From NCBI GenBank assembly GCA_001464235.1, contig LNFH01000261.1, positions 1 to 32,019 on the forward strand: a stretch of 32,019 nt of DNA. Direction: 5' to 3'. Shown in pieces: positions 1 through 12,987 of the stretch (positions within the stretch are counted from its first letter, which is position 1; the number at the start of each line of letters is the position of its first letter). Position numbers and translations under genes: made by a program. The notes under the pieces are model-generated. The model saw only the letters and a program-made list of their open reading frames with translations. It had not been told where the DNA came from and did no database searches. This DNA comes from Rhizobiales bacterium Ga0077556 (GTDB lineage: Bacteria > Pseudomonadota > Alphaproteobacteria > Rhizobiales > Phreatobacteraceae).

Positions 1-460
1 ATCCATGCCCTGACCGATCTCGCCAGGGGGATCACCCTCAACGTCGGCCTCGTCTCGGGCGGCCAGTCGGTCAACACGACGGCGCCCCATGCGGAGGGAC
101 AGATCGACCTGCGCTACATCGATCCCGCCGACCGCGCCTCCACCCTCGCCGCGATCCAGCGGATCATCGACACCCCGACGGTGCCCGGCACGACGGCCAA
201 GCTGGAGATCAAGGGCGAGTTCCTGCCCGTGGTGCAGACACCGGAGGCCAAGGCCATCTTCACGGCCTATCAGGCTGCCGCGCGCGACGCGGGCCTCGCC
301 ACCCTCGACGGCGAGTTCTCCGGCGGCTGTGCCGATTCAGGGTTCACTGCGAGCGTCGGCACGCCGACCATCTGCGGCGTCGGACCGGTCGGCGGCAACG
401 CCCACACGGTGGAGGAGTATCTGGAGATCGACAGCATCGTGCCGCGCGCAGGTGGACTGA
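1..460 (+). CDS. M20 family metallopeptidase, C-terminal part (5' end outside window; frame break at the very end)
   Basis: Reading frame 1 is open from the first base and gives the C-terminal third of an M20/M28-type zinc carboxypeptidase (glutamate carboxypeptidase-like): the end of the dimerisation domain followed by the second half of the catalytic domain. The conserved stretch GGCADSGFTA, then CGVGPVGGNAHTVEEYLEID and SIVPRA, is the family's usual end; the His of NAHT is the late metal ligand. Relatives continue after VPRA with about ten more residues and stop. Here frame 1 has no stop until 1464, deep inside antisense gyrA, while frame 2 continues as RAQVD and stops at 458-460. A change of frame inside the CG-repeat at about 443-450 would give a natural end. 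The substrate cannot be told. The start and the zinc-binding N-terminal half lie left of the window. Confidence 0.8.
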
Positions 461-470
461 GGGCCCCACC

Positions 471-503
471 CAAAACAAATCGCCCGGCACGGGGCCGGGC
501 GAT
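471..503 (-). terminator. Intrinsic terminator of gyrA
   Basis: A perfect 10-bp stem (479-488 with 494-503, loop ACGGG) lies 29 bases beyond the gyrA stop. Read on the minus strand it is followed by a T-rich tract (ATTTGTTTTG), which fits Rho-independent termination of gyrA. On the plus strand no T-tract follows, so it is not an obvious terminator for the facing peptidase gene. Confidence 0.8.
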
Positions 504-531
504 CGGAACCGTCGTGTCTGGGACCCGGGGC

Positions 532-3269
<2,738 letters not shown>

Positions 3270-3479
3270 GAGAGCTGTTCCGGTGGGGCGGGCGGAAGAC
3301 GCCCGCGGGATGCGTTCTTCTAGCCGATTCCGGCGCCGATCTCCAACCCCAAAGGCGGATTCGCCGCGCTGAATTGTCTCGGCATTTCAATATCTTGCTG
3401 GAGGTGGTTTCAGGGTTGTGGACGGCGCGGGACACAAACGCCCACAATCGCCCTCCGCGAACAGCGAAACGGAGCGCCG

Positions 3480-4109
3480 ATGACCGTCGAATTCCTCACC
3501 AGCGCGCTCGTCACGATGTTCGTGATCGTCGAGCCTTTCGCCCTCGTGCCGATCTTCCTGGCGGTGACGCCGGGCTTCTCGGCGGCGCAGCGGCGGCAGG
3601 TCGCCTGGCGCGCCTGCCTCATCGCCTTCCTCATCCTGTCGGCCTGTGCCTTCTTCGGCGACTGGCTGCTGCGCCAGCTCGGCATCTCCCTCCCCGCCTT
3701 CCGCATCGCGGGCGGCCTGCTGGTCTTCTGGATCGCCTTCGAGATGGTGTTCGGGCTGCGCGCGAGCCGAAAGAGCGAGACGGTGCGGGAGGCCGTCGAC
3801 AAGGAACACATCGTCAACGTCGCCGCCTTTCCCATGGCGATCCCGCTGCTGGCGGGACCGGGCGCCATCACCGCCACCCTGCTGCTCGCCGGCCAGGCGG
3901 CCGGAAGCCCGGCGCTGCTGGCGGCGCTGATCGCCGTGCTCGCGGTGGTGATCCTGGTCTCCTGGGCCTGCCTCAGCATGGCGGAGGCTGTGAACGCGCT
4001 CCTCGGCACGCTGGGCAACGCCGTAGTCTCGCGCCTCCTCGGCATCATCCTCGCGGCGCTGGCGGTGCAGTTCGTGATGGACGGCGTCAGGGCGGCGCTG
4101 AGGACCTGA
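3480..4109 (+). CDS. MarC family integral membrane protein
   Basis: A 209-aa inner-membrane protein with about six hydrophobic segments. The N-terminus (FLTSALVTMFVIVEPFALVP) and the central FPMAIPLLAGPGAITATLLL stretch are hallmarks of the MarC/UPF0056 family. The early link of MarC to multiple antibiotic resistance was later questioned, so the function is open. The start ATG has a GGAG ribosome-binding site 6-7 bases upstream. It is divergent from gyrA across about 210 bp and stands alone; DUF2306 follows in the opposite direction after 9 bp. Confidence 0.88.
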   Translation: MTVEFLTSALVTMFVIVEPFALVPIFLAVTPGFSAAQRRQVAWRACLIAFLILSACAFFGDWLLRQLGISLPAFRIAGGLLVFWIAFEMVFGLRASRKSETVREAVDKEHIVNVAAFPMAIPLLAGPGAITATLLLAGQAAGSPALLAALIAVLAVVILVSWACLSMAEAVNALLGTLGNAVVSRLLGIILAALAVQFVMDGVRAALRT

Positions 4110-4118
4110 GGACGACGC

Positions 4119-4514
4119 TCAGCCGCCGAAGACGGTCTGGAACATCAGCCGGCCCGGAAGCAGCGTGAAGAGCCCTGCCCCGGCCCATCCTGCCGCGATG
4201 CCGATCATGTGCGACTTGTGCGCGGTGATGCGGTTCTGCCGCCGCGCCCGGACGCCGAGATAGAGGTTCGCGAGGGTGAAGAGCGACAGGGCGTGGATCG
4301 GGCTGAAGGGGCCGATCAGGCGGATCGAATGGATCCAGAAGGACGAGACCGCCGTCACCGTCATCAGCACGACCCAGGCCCAGCCGAGCCAGCGGTGGAG
4401 GTCGCCCCGCTTCGGCCGCCAGAACTGGATGGCTGTCAGCGGAATGAGCGACAGCGCCGCAACGGCGTGCAGCTGGATGGCGAGAGGAGCGGCCAGAAGC
4501 GGGGCGAGGGTCAT
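4119..4514 (-). CDS. DUF2306 family membrane protein
   Basis: 131 aa, four predicted membrane segments. The pattern LAAPLAIQLHA, then RWLGWAWVVLM, GPFSPIHALSLFTL and GLFTLLPGR is typical of DUF2306 proteins, whose function is unknown. The chosen ATG at 4514 has a good GGAGAGA ribosome-binding site; the frame is open for 18 more codons upstream, but those overlap the predicted promoter and look non-coding. It is divergent from the membrane protein at 4603 across an AT-rich 88-bp spacer that contrasts with the surrounding GC content. Confidence 0.75.
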   Translation of the reverse strand: MTLAPLLAAPLAIQLHAVAALSLIPLTAIQFWRPKRGDLHRWLGWAWVVLMTVTAVSSFWIHSIRLIGPFSPIHALSLFTLANLYLGVRARRQNRITAHKSHMIGIAAGWAGAGLFTLLPGRLMFQTVFGG

Positions 4515-4540
4515 GGGTCTCTCCGACGTGATGCGAATGC

Positions 4541-4568
4541 TATTTACATTATCGTTCGGCCATGTCAA
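4541..4568 (-). promoter_or_regulatory. Predicted sigma-70-type promoter of the DUF2306 gene
   Basis: On the minus strand a perfect TTGACA (-35, 4563-4568) is followed after 16 bp by TAAATA (-10, 4541-4546), 27 bp before the DUF2306 start. The tract is unusually AT-rich. The heptamer TTTACAT occurs twice (4543-4549 and 4574-4580), which could be a regulator half-site. Confidence 0.5.
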
Positions 4569-4602
4569 TTGCTTTTACATCAACCCTTGACGGAGACATG
4601 AC

Positions 4603-5076
4603 ATGACGATCCTCACCGCCGCCTCCCTCTGGGTCTGGCCGCTTTTCGCCCTCCTCCTTGTCGTGGGGCTTCAGTCCCGCCGGGCACGCACCCTTCCCAT
4701 GGCCGTCGTCTTCCTTCTCCCGGCCATCGGGCTCGTGACGCTGCCGACGCTCGTTGCCCTTCCCCATGCGGCCGCCGCCCTCGCCGTCCACGGACTCGGC
4801 TATGCCGCAGGGGCCGCAGCGGGCTATCGCCTCCAGGTGCGCTGGGTGCTCGCCAAGGGAGATGGGCGGGTACGGCTTGCCGGCGAGAACCTCACACTGG
4901 CGGGCATGATGACGCTGTTCAGCGCGAAATTCGCGCACGGCGCAATGGTGGCCATGGCCCCCGCCGCGGTGTCCGGCATCACCTATGTTGCCGCCTTCGC
5001 GGCCGTCACCGGCGTCGCGGCAGGCCTGTTCGGCGGCCGTGCGCTGCGGACCATCATGGCCCCGGCCACGGCGTGA
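4603..5076 (+). CDS. Small membrane protein, DUF6622-like
   Basis: 157 aa with four or five hydrophobic segments and no signal peptide beyond the first segment. The layout (WVWPLFALLLVVGLQSRRAR at the N-terminus, a central soluble loop, then NLTLAGMMTLFSAKFAHG and a C-terminal hydrophobic pair) resembles DUF6622 proteins, recognised only by general pattern. The ATG at 4603 has GGAG seven bases upstream; an ATG at 4598 is out of frame. Function unknown. Convergent with the TetR gene that follows. Confidence 0.65.
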   Translation: MTILTAASLWVWPLFALLLVVGLQSRRARTLPMAVVFLLPAIGLVTLPTLVALPHAAAALAVHGLGYAAGAAAGYRLQVRWVLAKGDGRVRLAGENLTLAGMMTLFSAKFAHGAMVAMAPAAVSGITYVAAFAAVTGVAAGLFGGRALRTIMAPATA

Positions 5077-5082
5077 GGCGGC

Positions 5083-5625
5083 TCAGGGCCGGCTCATCAG
5101 CGGCAGGATGAGATCCAGCGCCTCGCGGGCCCGCTCTTCCGCCGCGCCGGCCCCCATGCGGAAGTGGCCGATCAGCGCCTGGTAGGCGAAGCGGGCCCGC
5201 GCGCCCGCCTCCGCTTCCGGGACCCCCACCCCCGCGAACAGCGCCTCCACATAGGCGACGCGGCGATCGTCCGCCGCGGCCACGGCGGCTCCGACGTCCG
5301 CGTCGCGGGCCGCCCAGTCGCGCATCGCCATTTCGAGGCGACCATCGGCCCGCAGAACGGTGGCGAAGAGCGCCTTCAGCCGATCCGCCGGCTCCTGCGC
5401 CCGCGCCTCGACCCGGGTGATGATGTCGGTGGTCGCCGACGTGCGCCAGGTCTCGACCATCATCGCGAGCAGGTCGGCGCGATCGCGGAAATGCCAATAG
5501 AAGCTGCCCTTGGTGACCTTGAGGTCGGCCGCCAGCCGCTCGACGCGCACCGCGTCGAGCCCCTTGGCCGCGAGCGTCGCAAGGCCCGCTGCCACCCAGG
5601 CGGAACGATCGAGACTGTCCTTCAT
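5083..5625 (-). CDS. TetR/AcrR family transcriptional regulator
   Basis: About 180 aa. The N-terminal helix-turn-helix is clear: AGLATLAAKGLDAVRVERLA, then LKVTKGSFYWHFRDRADLL, the classic TetR recognition helix. The C-terminal part (ligand-binding and dimerisation) is unassigned. The start is taken at 5625 (MKDSLDR), preceded by GGAAGG; an ATG at 5637 adds MGRP but lies inside operator 1 and lacks a ribosome-binding site. The gene is divergent from the membrane protein at 5707, and two matching inverted repeats sit between them, so it very probably represses itself and that neighbour. Confidence 0.88.
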   Translation of the reverse strand: MKDSLDRSAWVAAGLATLAAKGLDAVRVERLAADLKVTKGSFYWHFRDRADLLAMMVETWRTSATTDIITRVEARAQEPADRLKALFATVLRADGRLEMAMRDWAARDADVGAAVAAADDRRVAYVEALFAGVGVPEAEAGARARFAYQALIGHFRMGAGAAEERAREALDLILPLMSRP

Positions 5626-5634
5626 CGGCCTTCC

Positions 5635-5650
5635 CATACGCTGGCGTATT
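5635..5650. promoter_or_regulatory. TetR operator 1 (CATACG-N4-CGTATT)
   Basis: Inverted repeat CATACG, CTGG, CGTATT, containing the perfect palindrome ATACGC-TG-GCGTAT at 5636-5649. It lies just upstream of the TetR start at 5625. The same motif recurs 46 bp away as operator 2. Confidence 0.75.
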
Positions 5651-5680
5651 GACCACGGCAAGGGAGCGTCCTAGCGTACC

Positions 5681-5696
5681 CATACGCAACCGTATG
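5681..5696. promoter_or_regulatory. TetR operator 2 (CATACG-N4-CGTATG)
   Basis: Perfect 6-bp inverted repeat CATACG, CAAC, CGTATG, with the same arms and spacer length as operator 1. It ends directly beside the ribosome-binding site (GGAGA, 5696-5700) of the membrane protein gene at 5707, a position where bound repressor would block transcription of that gene. Confidence 0.75.
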
Positions 5697-5706
5697 GAGA
5701 TGTCTC

Positions 5707-6084
5707 ATGGCCAGCACCGCTCTCCTCTCCGCCGCCCTCCTCACGGTGGCGGTCAGCATCGTCCATTCCTGGATCGGCGAGAGGCGCCTGATCGGTCCAC
5801 TCCTCGCGATCGAACCGCGCGTCGGCGTTCTGAAGAGCGCCTTCCTGCGGCAGGTGCTCCGCCACGCCTGGCACATCACCTCGCTCGCCTGGACCGGGAT
5901 GGCCGTGGTTCTGGCGGCGCTCGCCGTGTCCCCGCAGGGCGAAGCCGGCCGGATCGCCATCATCGGGATCGGCGTCACCTTCCTGCTTCACGGGGTGGCG
6001 ATCCTCGCCCTAAGCCGCGGCCGTCACATCGCCTGGCCGGCCTTCCTCGCCATCGGGGCGCTCTGCCTCTTCGCCGCGCGCTAG
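5707..6084 (+). CDS. Small membrane protein controlled by the adjacent TetR regulator
   Basis: 125 aa, about four hydrophobic segments: one at the N-terminus, two in the middle (from ITSLAWTGMAVVLAALAV and from IAIIGIGVTFLLHGVAILAL) and one at the very C-terminus. A polar stretch with HSWIGERRLIGPLL follows the first helix. I do not recognise a named family. GGAGA is spaced seven bases from the ATG. Divergent to the TetR gene with two operators in between, so it is the likely regulated target; TetR pairs of this kind often serve export or stress roles, but nothing in the protein shows that. Its TAG stop shares the bases CTAG with the facing GNAT gene. Confidence 0.7.
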   Translation: MASTALLSAALLTVAVSIVHSWIGERRLIGPLLAIEPRVGVLKSAFLRQVLRHAWHITSLAWTGMAVVLAALAVSPQGEAGRIAIIGIGVTFLLHGVAILALSRGRHIAWPAFLAIGALCLFAAR

Positions 6085-6611
6085 TCCCCGGCGCGCCCCG
6101 CCTGCCACTCGGGCCGCAGGATCGACATGACCGCGAGGCTCGCCCTCCGGCCGTCCGCGCGGACGACGCTCTCGCGCATCACGCCCTCCTCGGTCATGCC
6201 AATGCTGCGATAGAGGGCACGGGCGACCGGATTGTCGGTGAAGACGTCGAGCCAGAACCGGTGGCAGGGCGTCTCGGCGAAGGCGTGGTCGATGAGGGCG
6301 GCGAGGAAGGCGCGGCCGGTGCCCTGCCCCGGCGCCGCGACCGAAATGCGCTGCAGGGCGATGTTGCCGCTGCGGTCCGTCAGCCCACGCAGAATGGCGT
6401 ATCCGCGCGCCGTGCCGGCCTGGTCCAGCGCCAGCCAGTAGGCGAAGTCGGGATCGGCGAGACAGGCCTCGTGGCGCTCGCGCGGCCACTGGCTGATGCG
6501 CAGGAGGTTGTGAGGCAGGCCCTCCGTCGCGAGGACGAAGGGCAGATCAGCGGCCCCCGCCCGCTGCAGGCGCACCGGGCAAGGCCCGGTTGCGCCGGCC
6601 GCCACGTCCAT
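6081..6611 (-). CDS. GNAT family N-acetyltransferase (RimJ/RimL-like)
   Basis: 176 aa. The acetyl-CoA binding core is visible: LQRISVAAPGQGTGRAFLAA (motif A, with QGTGRA as the pyrophosphate loop) and the C-terminal DVFTDNPVARALYRSIGM followed by EEGVMRES, the usual motif B of the GNAT fold. The substrate is unknown; relatives acetylate protein N-termini, amino acids or small amines. Its stop codon overlaps the stop of the facing gene by four bases (CTAG). It ends the minus-strand run that begins with ssb, 17 bp away, and could be co-transcribed with it. Confidence 0.85.
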   Translation of the reverse strand: MDVAAGATGPCPVRLQRAGAADLPFVLATEGLPHNLLRISQWPRERHEACLADPDFAYWLALDQAGTARGYAILRGLTDRSGNIALQRISVAAPGQGTGRAFLAALIDHAFAETPCHRFWLDVFTDNPVARALYRSIGMTEEGVMRESVVRADGRRASLAVMSILRPEWQAGRAGD

Positions 6612-6628
6612 CCGCCGGGCTCCGTCCG

Positions 6629-7159
6629 TCAGAACGGAATCTCGTCATCGTCCATCGGACGGCCGCCCGCAGGCGCAGCGGACCGCCGCGGCGCTTCCGA
6701 TCGCCCCCCGCCGGAACGACCCTCGATGGCGCCGCCGCCGAAGCCGCCGGATCCGCCGAAGCTGTCGTCACCGTAGTCGGCGCCGCCACCACCGCCGCCA
6801 CCGCCGCCGCGGCTGTCGAGGAGGACCATCTCGCCGCGGAAGCGCTGCAGCACCACCTCGGTGGAATATTTCTCGACGCCGGACTGGTCGGTCCATTTGC
6901 GGGTCTGGAGCTGGCCCTCGACATAGACCTTGGAGCCCTTCTTCAGGTACTGCTCGGCCACCTTCGTCAGGTTGTCGTTGAAGATGACGACCTGATGCCA
7001 CTCGGTGCGCTCCTTGCGCTCACCCGAGGCCTTGTCGCGCCAGGTTTCCGTGGTGGCGAGGCGCAGGTTGCAGACCTGCTCGCCGTTGTTCAGCCGCCGG
7101 ATTTCGGGGTCGCGGCCCAGATTGCCGATCAGGATGACCTTGTTGACGCTGCCTGCCAT
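6629..7159 (-). CDS. ssb: Single-stranded DNA-binding protein
   Basis: 176 aa. SSB coats single-stranded DNA in replication, repair and recombination. Residues 1-110 are the OB fold ([19 protein letters not shown] at the start, [29 protein letters not shown]). A glycine-rich linker with a run of nine Gly follows, and the protein ends in MDDDEIPF, the acidic tip that docks partner proteins. The start at 7159 has a GGAGAG ribosome-binding site. It is divergent from uvrA with a LexA box between, so both should be SOS-inducible. A very long reading frame extends far upstream on this strand, but only this segment is Ssb. Confidence 0.96.
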   Translation of the reverse strand: MAGSVNKVILIGNLGRDPEIRRLNNGEQVCNLRLATTETWRDKASGERKERTEWHQVVIFNDNLTKVAEQYLKKGSKVYVEGQLQTRKWTDQSGVEKYSTEVVLQRFRGEMVLLDSRGGGGGGGGGADYGDDSFGGSGGFGGGAIEGRSGGGRSEAPRRSAAPAGGRPMDDDEIPF

Positions 7160-7286
7160 CGTCGCTCTCCCCTTCCCCGCAGCCTCTCGCCCGGGGCGCC
7201 TTGCGCTTGCATCGGTGCGAGACTTCCCACGTTCGCCGGCGCGCGTCACGGCTCGCTCGCCCAACTTTTCGCGGTATCCCCCGTTT

Positions 7287-7315
7287 TTGACAGGCGGCCG
7301 CCTCGCATCCATGTT
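7287..7315 (+). promoter_or_regulatory. Predicted uvrA promoter
   Basis: Perfect TTGACA (7287-7292), 17-bp spacer, CATGTT (7310-7315). The -10 element overlaps the first GTTC of the LexA box, the arrangement expected for a LexA-repressed promoter. The leader to uvrA would be about 230 bases. Confidence 0.6.
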
Positions 7316-7327
7316 CTTTATTTGTTC
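7313..7327. promoter_or_regulatory. LexA binding site (alphaproteobacterial SOS box GTTC-N7-GTTC)
   Basis: GTTC at 7313-7316 and GTTC at 7324-7327 separated by exactly seven bases (TTTATTT). This direct repeat is the established LexA box of Alphaproteobacteria and is known upstream of uvrA in the group. It sits between divergent ssb and uvrA and overlaps the -10 elements predicted for both. Confidence 0.88.
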
Positions 7328-7343
7328 TTTCCTCCGATGGCAA
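7315..7343 (-). promoter_or_regulatory. Predicted ssb promoter
   Basis: On the minus strand TTGCCA (7338-7343), 17-bp spacer, TAAAGA (7315-7320). The LexA box covers the -10 and part of the spacer, so ssb would be repressed by the same bound LexA as uvrA. Confidence 0.45.
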
Positions 7344-7552
7344 GAGCCCGCAGGGATTCGGCGACATCCTGTGCACGGCTGCCATCCCGTAACGTGGAGG
7401 TCTGGCGCGACGCCCCGGGCGTTTCTACCTTGGGAACGGGGCGGCCCGGCATTCTGCTGCCATGTTCCTGCCGACAGCCTGCCTAGCCTTGAAGCCATGC
7501 CCAGCCTGAAACCGCGCAGCGTGCCCGCCCGGGCACCCGAAGGCCTGTTGAG

Positions 7553-10474
<2,922 letters not shown>

Positions 10475-10514
10475 GGCTGCATCCCCACGGGTGCGGCGAA
10501 GGGCGTGTGAGGGC

Positions 10515-11795
10515 ATGACGGAACTCGAACTCGCCCAGCGGCTCGGCGTCGCGCTCGCCGTCGGCGCGCTGGTCGGTGCCGAGCGCCACTGGCGCGACAG
10601 GGCGGAGGAGGACGGCCAGCGCACCGCGGGCCTGCGCACCTATACGCTCATCGGCATGCTCGGCGGCATCACCGGGGCTCTGGAATTCGCCCTGCGCGGA
10701 ACCGGAGGCGGACCGCCGGGCCTGGTGGTGGTCGGCGCCTTCGTCGTCTTCTCGCTGGTCTTCGGCCTGTTCCAGTACCGCGAACGGCAGGCCGAGCAGT
10801 CCTACAGCGTCACCTCCGTCATCGCCGGCATGGTCACGTTCGCGCTCGGTGCCCTCGCCGTTCTCGGCGACATGCGCCTCGCTGGGGCCGGCGGCGTCGT
10901 GCTGGTGGCGATCCTCGCGTCGCGGGAGGCGCTGCACCGGTTCGTCGAGGCGCTCACCTTCACCGAGCTGCGCTCGGCCATCGTTCTGCTGGCGATGACC
11001 TTCGTCATCCTGCCGCTGGTGCCGGACGATCCCATCGGTCCTTTCGGCGGCGTCTCGCCGGCGCGGATCTGGACCCTCGCCATTCTCGTCGCCGCCATCT
11101 CCTTCGCCGGTTACGTGGCGGTGAAGCTGCTCGGCGAGCGCAACGGCGAACTCGTCGCCGGCGCCGTCGGCGGCCTCCTGTCGTCCACCGCCACGACAGT
11201 GACCAACGCGCGGCGCTCGGTCGACGGCGGCGAGGCCGACAAGCTGGCGGCGGGCGCGCTCGGCGCCGGCCTCGTGTCCTATGGCCGCACCAGCCTTCTG
11301 GTCCTGGTGCTCGCGCCCTCGGTCCTGACGATGGTGGCGCCCCCTCTCGCCGCCGCCGGACTCGTCATGGCGGCGGCGGCGCTCTGGCTGGCACGCCGTG
11401 ACACGGAGGGTCACGGGGCGACCGAGACGGCCAACCCCTTCGATCTGCGGAAGGTCTTCCAGATGGCGCTCCTGCTCACCGCCATCGCCTTCGCCACACG
11501 GGCGGCAGCCGCCTGGTTCGGCGACACCGGCGCCATCGCCGTCTCCGCCATCACCGGCCTCGCCGACGTCGACGCGCCGGTCATCACCGCTGCGGGCCTG
11601 CTCGGCCGCGGTCTCAGCGCGGAGACCGCAGCCCTGGCGATGATCGTCGCGGTGACCAGCAACACGATCGCCAAGGCAGCCTATGCGCTGATGCTCGGCT
11701 CCTGGCGGTTCGGTCTCGTCTTCGCCGCGGTATCAGCCGTGGCCCTCGCCGCGGGCGCTGCCGCCAATTTCGGGACGCAGCTCCTGGGCGGATGA
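10515..11795 (+). CDS. MgtC/SapB-type membrane protein with DUF4010 domain
   Basis: 426 aa, about eleven to twelve hydrophobic segments. The N-terminal quarter has the MgtC/SapB pattern ([20 protein letters not shown], then [14 protein letters not shown]); the remainder is a DUF4010 domain with [20 protein letters not shown] and, near the end, [17 protein letters not shown]. Proteins of this two-part build are widespread and of unknown function; MgtC itself is tied to magnesium limitation and virulence. The ATG at 10515 is chosen over an upstream GTG in the same frame at 10491 because the family starts here. It follows uvrA by 40 bp in the same direction and may be read through from it. Confidence 0.85.
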   Translation: MTELELAQRLGVALAVGALVGAERHWRDRAEEDGQRTAGLRTYTLIGMLGGITGALEFALRGTGGGPPGLVVVGAFVVFSLVFGLFQYRERQAEQSYSVTSVIAGMVTFALGALAVLGDMRLAGAGGVVLVAILASREALHRFVEALTFTELRSAIVLLAMTFVILPLVPDDPIGPFGGVSPARIWTLAILVAAISFAGYVAVKLLGERNGELVAGAVGGLLSSTATTVTNARRSVDGGEADKLAAGALGAGLVSYGRTSLLVLVLAPSVLTMVAPPLAAAGLVMAAAALWLARRDTEGHGATETANPFDLRKVFQMALLLTAIAFATRAAAAWFGDTGAIAVSAITGLADVDAPVITAAGLLGRGLSAETAALAMIVAVTSNTIAKAAYALMLGSWRFGLVFAAVSAVALAAGAAANFGTQLLGG

Positions 11796-11930
11796 GAATT
11801 CCTTAACGATCGCATGTGCCTATCGCATAGCTGCGGTGCACAATTTCTCATCTCGCAATCGCAGCATAATGACTATCTAGCGGGCAAGGGACGGGTCACG
11901 AACAGCCCGTCCGGATCAGGACCGATCGCC

Positions 11931-12095
11931 ATGCTGTACCTCCTCAACGCCCTCATCGCCCGCTTCAAGGCTCATCTCGTCTATCTGCGCACCCGCGAGG
12001 AGCTGACCCAGCTCGACGACCGTGCGCTCGCCGACCTCGGCTTCCAGCGCGGCGAGATCGAGTACATCGCCCGTCAGGTCGCCGACGCCCGCTGA
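11931..12095 (+). CDS. DUF1127 small protein
   Basis: 54 aa. The C-terminal RTREELTQLDDRALADLGFQ is the DUF1127 (YjiS-like) signature: a short arginine-rich helix pair with L-x-x-L-D-D-R-x-L-x-D-I/L-G. Members in Alphaproteobacteria have been linked to RNA turnover and to phosphate and carbon metabolism; the role here is not evident. The ATG at 11931 has CAGGA about nine bases upstream. The frame is open further left without homology. A less GC-rich leader (11796-11930) precedes it, with a possible -10 near 11865. Its stop lies four bases before the facing synthase-like gene. Confidence 0.85.
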   Translation: MLYLLNALIARFKAHLVYLRTREELTQLDDRALADLGFQRGEIEYIARQVADAR

Positions 12096-12099
12096 AGGC

Positions 12100-12987
12100 T
12101 CAGGCGCGGCCGAAGCGCCGCGCGAAGCGCCACATCGCCCACTGAAGCCGCCACTGCGACACGTCCGGTGGCGGCATGAAGGGGTTGTCGAGAGAGCCGA
12201 GCCGTTTCAGGCGCGGCATGACGGTCGCGAGCGGCACGAAGGCCGCGACCGTGCGCCGGTCGGCGGCGCGGGCGAGACTCTCGGCTGCCGCGCCATGCCG
12301 GCTCGCCATGGCGACCATGGCGTCGCGCACCCTCAGGATCGCGGTCGAAGACCTTCCCGCCACCACGTCGTCGCGGGTGATCCCCTCGCCGGCGAGCATC
12401 TCGGCCGGAACGTAGACCTGTCCGCGCGAGGCGTGGAGGCCGAGCGACCGGACGAGGCCCGTCAGGGCATAGGCCATGCCGGCATGGCCGGCGAGTTCAC
12501 CGGTGCGCGGATCATCGCCGCCGGCCAGGACCAGCGCCCCCATCTGCATCAGCGCCCCGCTCGTCTCCCCGCCATAGCCCTCGAGATCCGCCACCGACGG
12601 CATCGGGTCGTCGTAGAGGTCGAAGACCCGCGCCTCGATGAGGTCCATGAGCGGCTTGATCGGCAGGTTGTGGCGACCGACCACGTCGAGCACCGCCGCC
12701 GCCACCGGATGGGCCGAGACGTCGCCCCTGCCCTCGCCGGTGAGCACGTCGCGCCACCACTGCAGGCGGACCTCGCCCGGCAGGGGCTCGGAGACGCGGT
12801 CCCGCACCGAGGCGATCTCGAGGTTGAAGGCCGCCAGCGCCAGGAGGTCGCCTCGGCGGTCGGCCGGTGCGAAGAGCGCGGCGAGCCAGCGGTCCTTGTC
12901 GCCCTCGCGCACCAGCGCATCGCAGTGCGCATAGGCGGGTGCGAGAGCCTCCGGGGGCGGGAGCGGCGCCATCGTTCGGCCCGTCAC
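12100..12987 (-). CDS. Squalene/phytoene synthase family protein without catalytic motifs (NDUFAF6-like)
   Basis: 295 aa with the all-helical squalene/phytoene synthase fold: PLPGEVRLQWWRDVL and the late RGQVYVPAEML are family landmarks. The two aspartate-rich motifs that bind the diphosphate-magnesium substrates are missing. The first site reads FNLEIASVRD (54-63) and the second ALTGLVRSLGLHASRG, where active enzymes have DxxxD. This is the build of mitochondrial complex I assembly factor NDUFAF6 and its alphaproteobacterial relatives, so prenyl condensation is unlikely. It starts with GTG overlapping the TGA of the Mth938-like gene (GTGA), which implies translational coupling. The neighbouring NDUFAF3-like gene supports a role in respiratory complex I biogenesis (inference). 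Confidence 0.85.
   Translation of the reverse strand: MTGRTMAPLPPPEALAPAYAHCDALVREGDKDRWLAALFAPADRRGDLLALAAFNLEIASVRDRVSEPLPGEVRLQWWRDVLTGEGRGDVSAHPVAAAVLDVVGRHNLPIKPLMDLIEARVFDLYDDPMPSVADLEGYGGETSGALMQMGALVLAGGDDPRTGELAGHAGMAYALTGLVRSLGLHASRGQVYVPAEMLAGEGITRDDVVAGRSSTAILRVRDAMVAMASRHGAAAESLARAADRRTVAAFVPLATVMPRLKRLGSLDNPFMPPPDVSQWRLQWAMWRFARRFGRA

Larger units (their letters stand above)
7160..7552. other. Divergent ssb/uvrA intergenic region
   Basis: 393 bases without a gene. It holds one SOS box and the predicted divergent promoters listed separately. The rest, in particular 7344-7552 upstream of uvrA, is a long leader of about 210 bases in which I see no coding frame with a ribosome-binding site and no convincing hairpin. 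Confidence 0.7.

Noticed and set aside
12100-12987. Carotenoid or hopanoid biosynthesis gene (phytoene or squalene synthase)
   Set aside because: Both aspartate-rich motifs are missing and no other isoprenoid gene is near; neighbours are secDF and an NDUFAF3-like gene.
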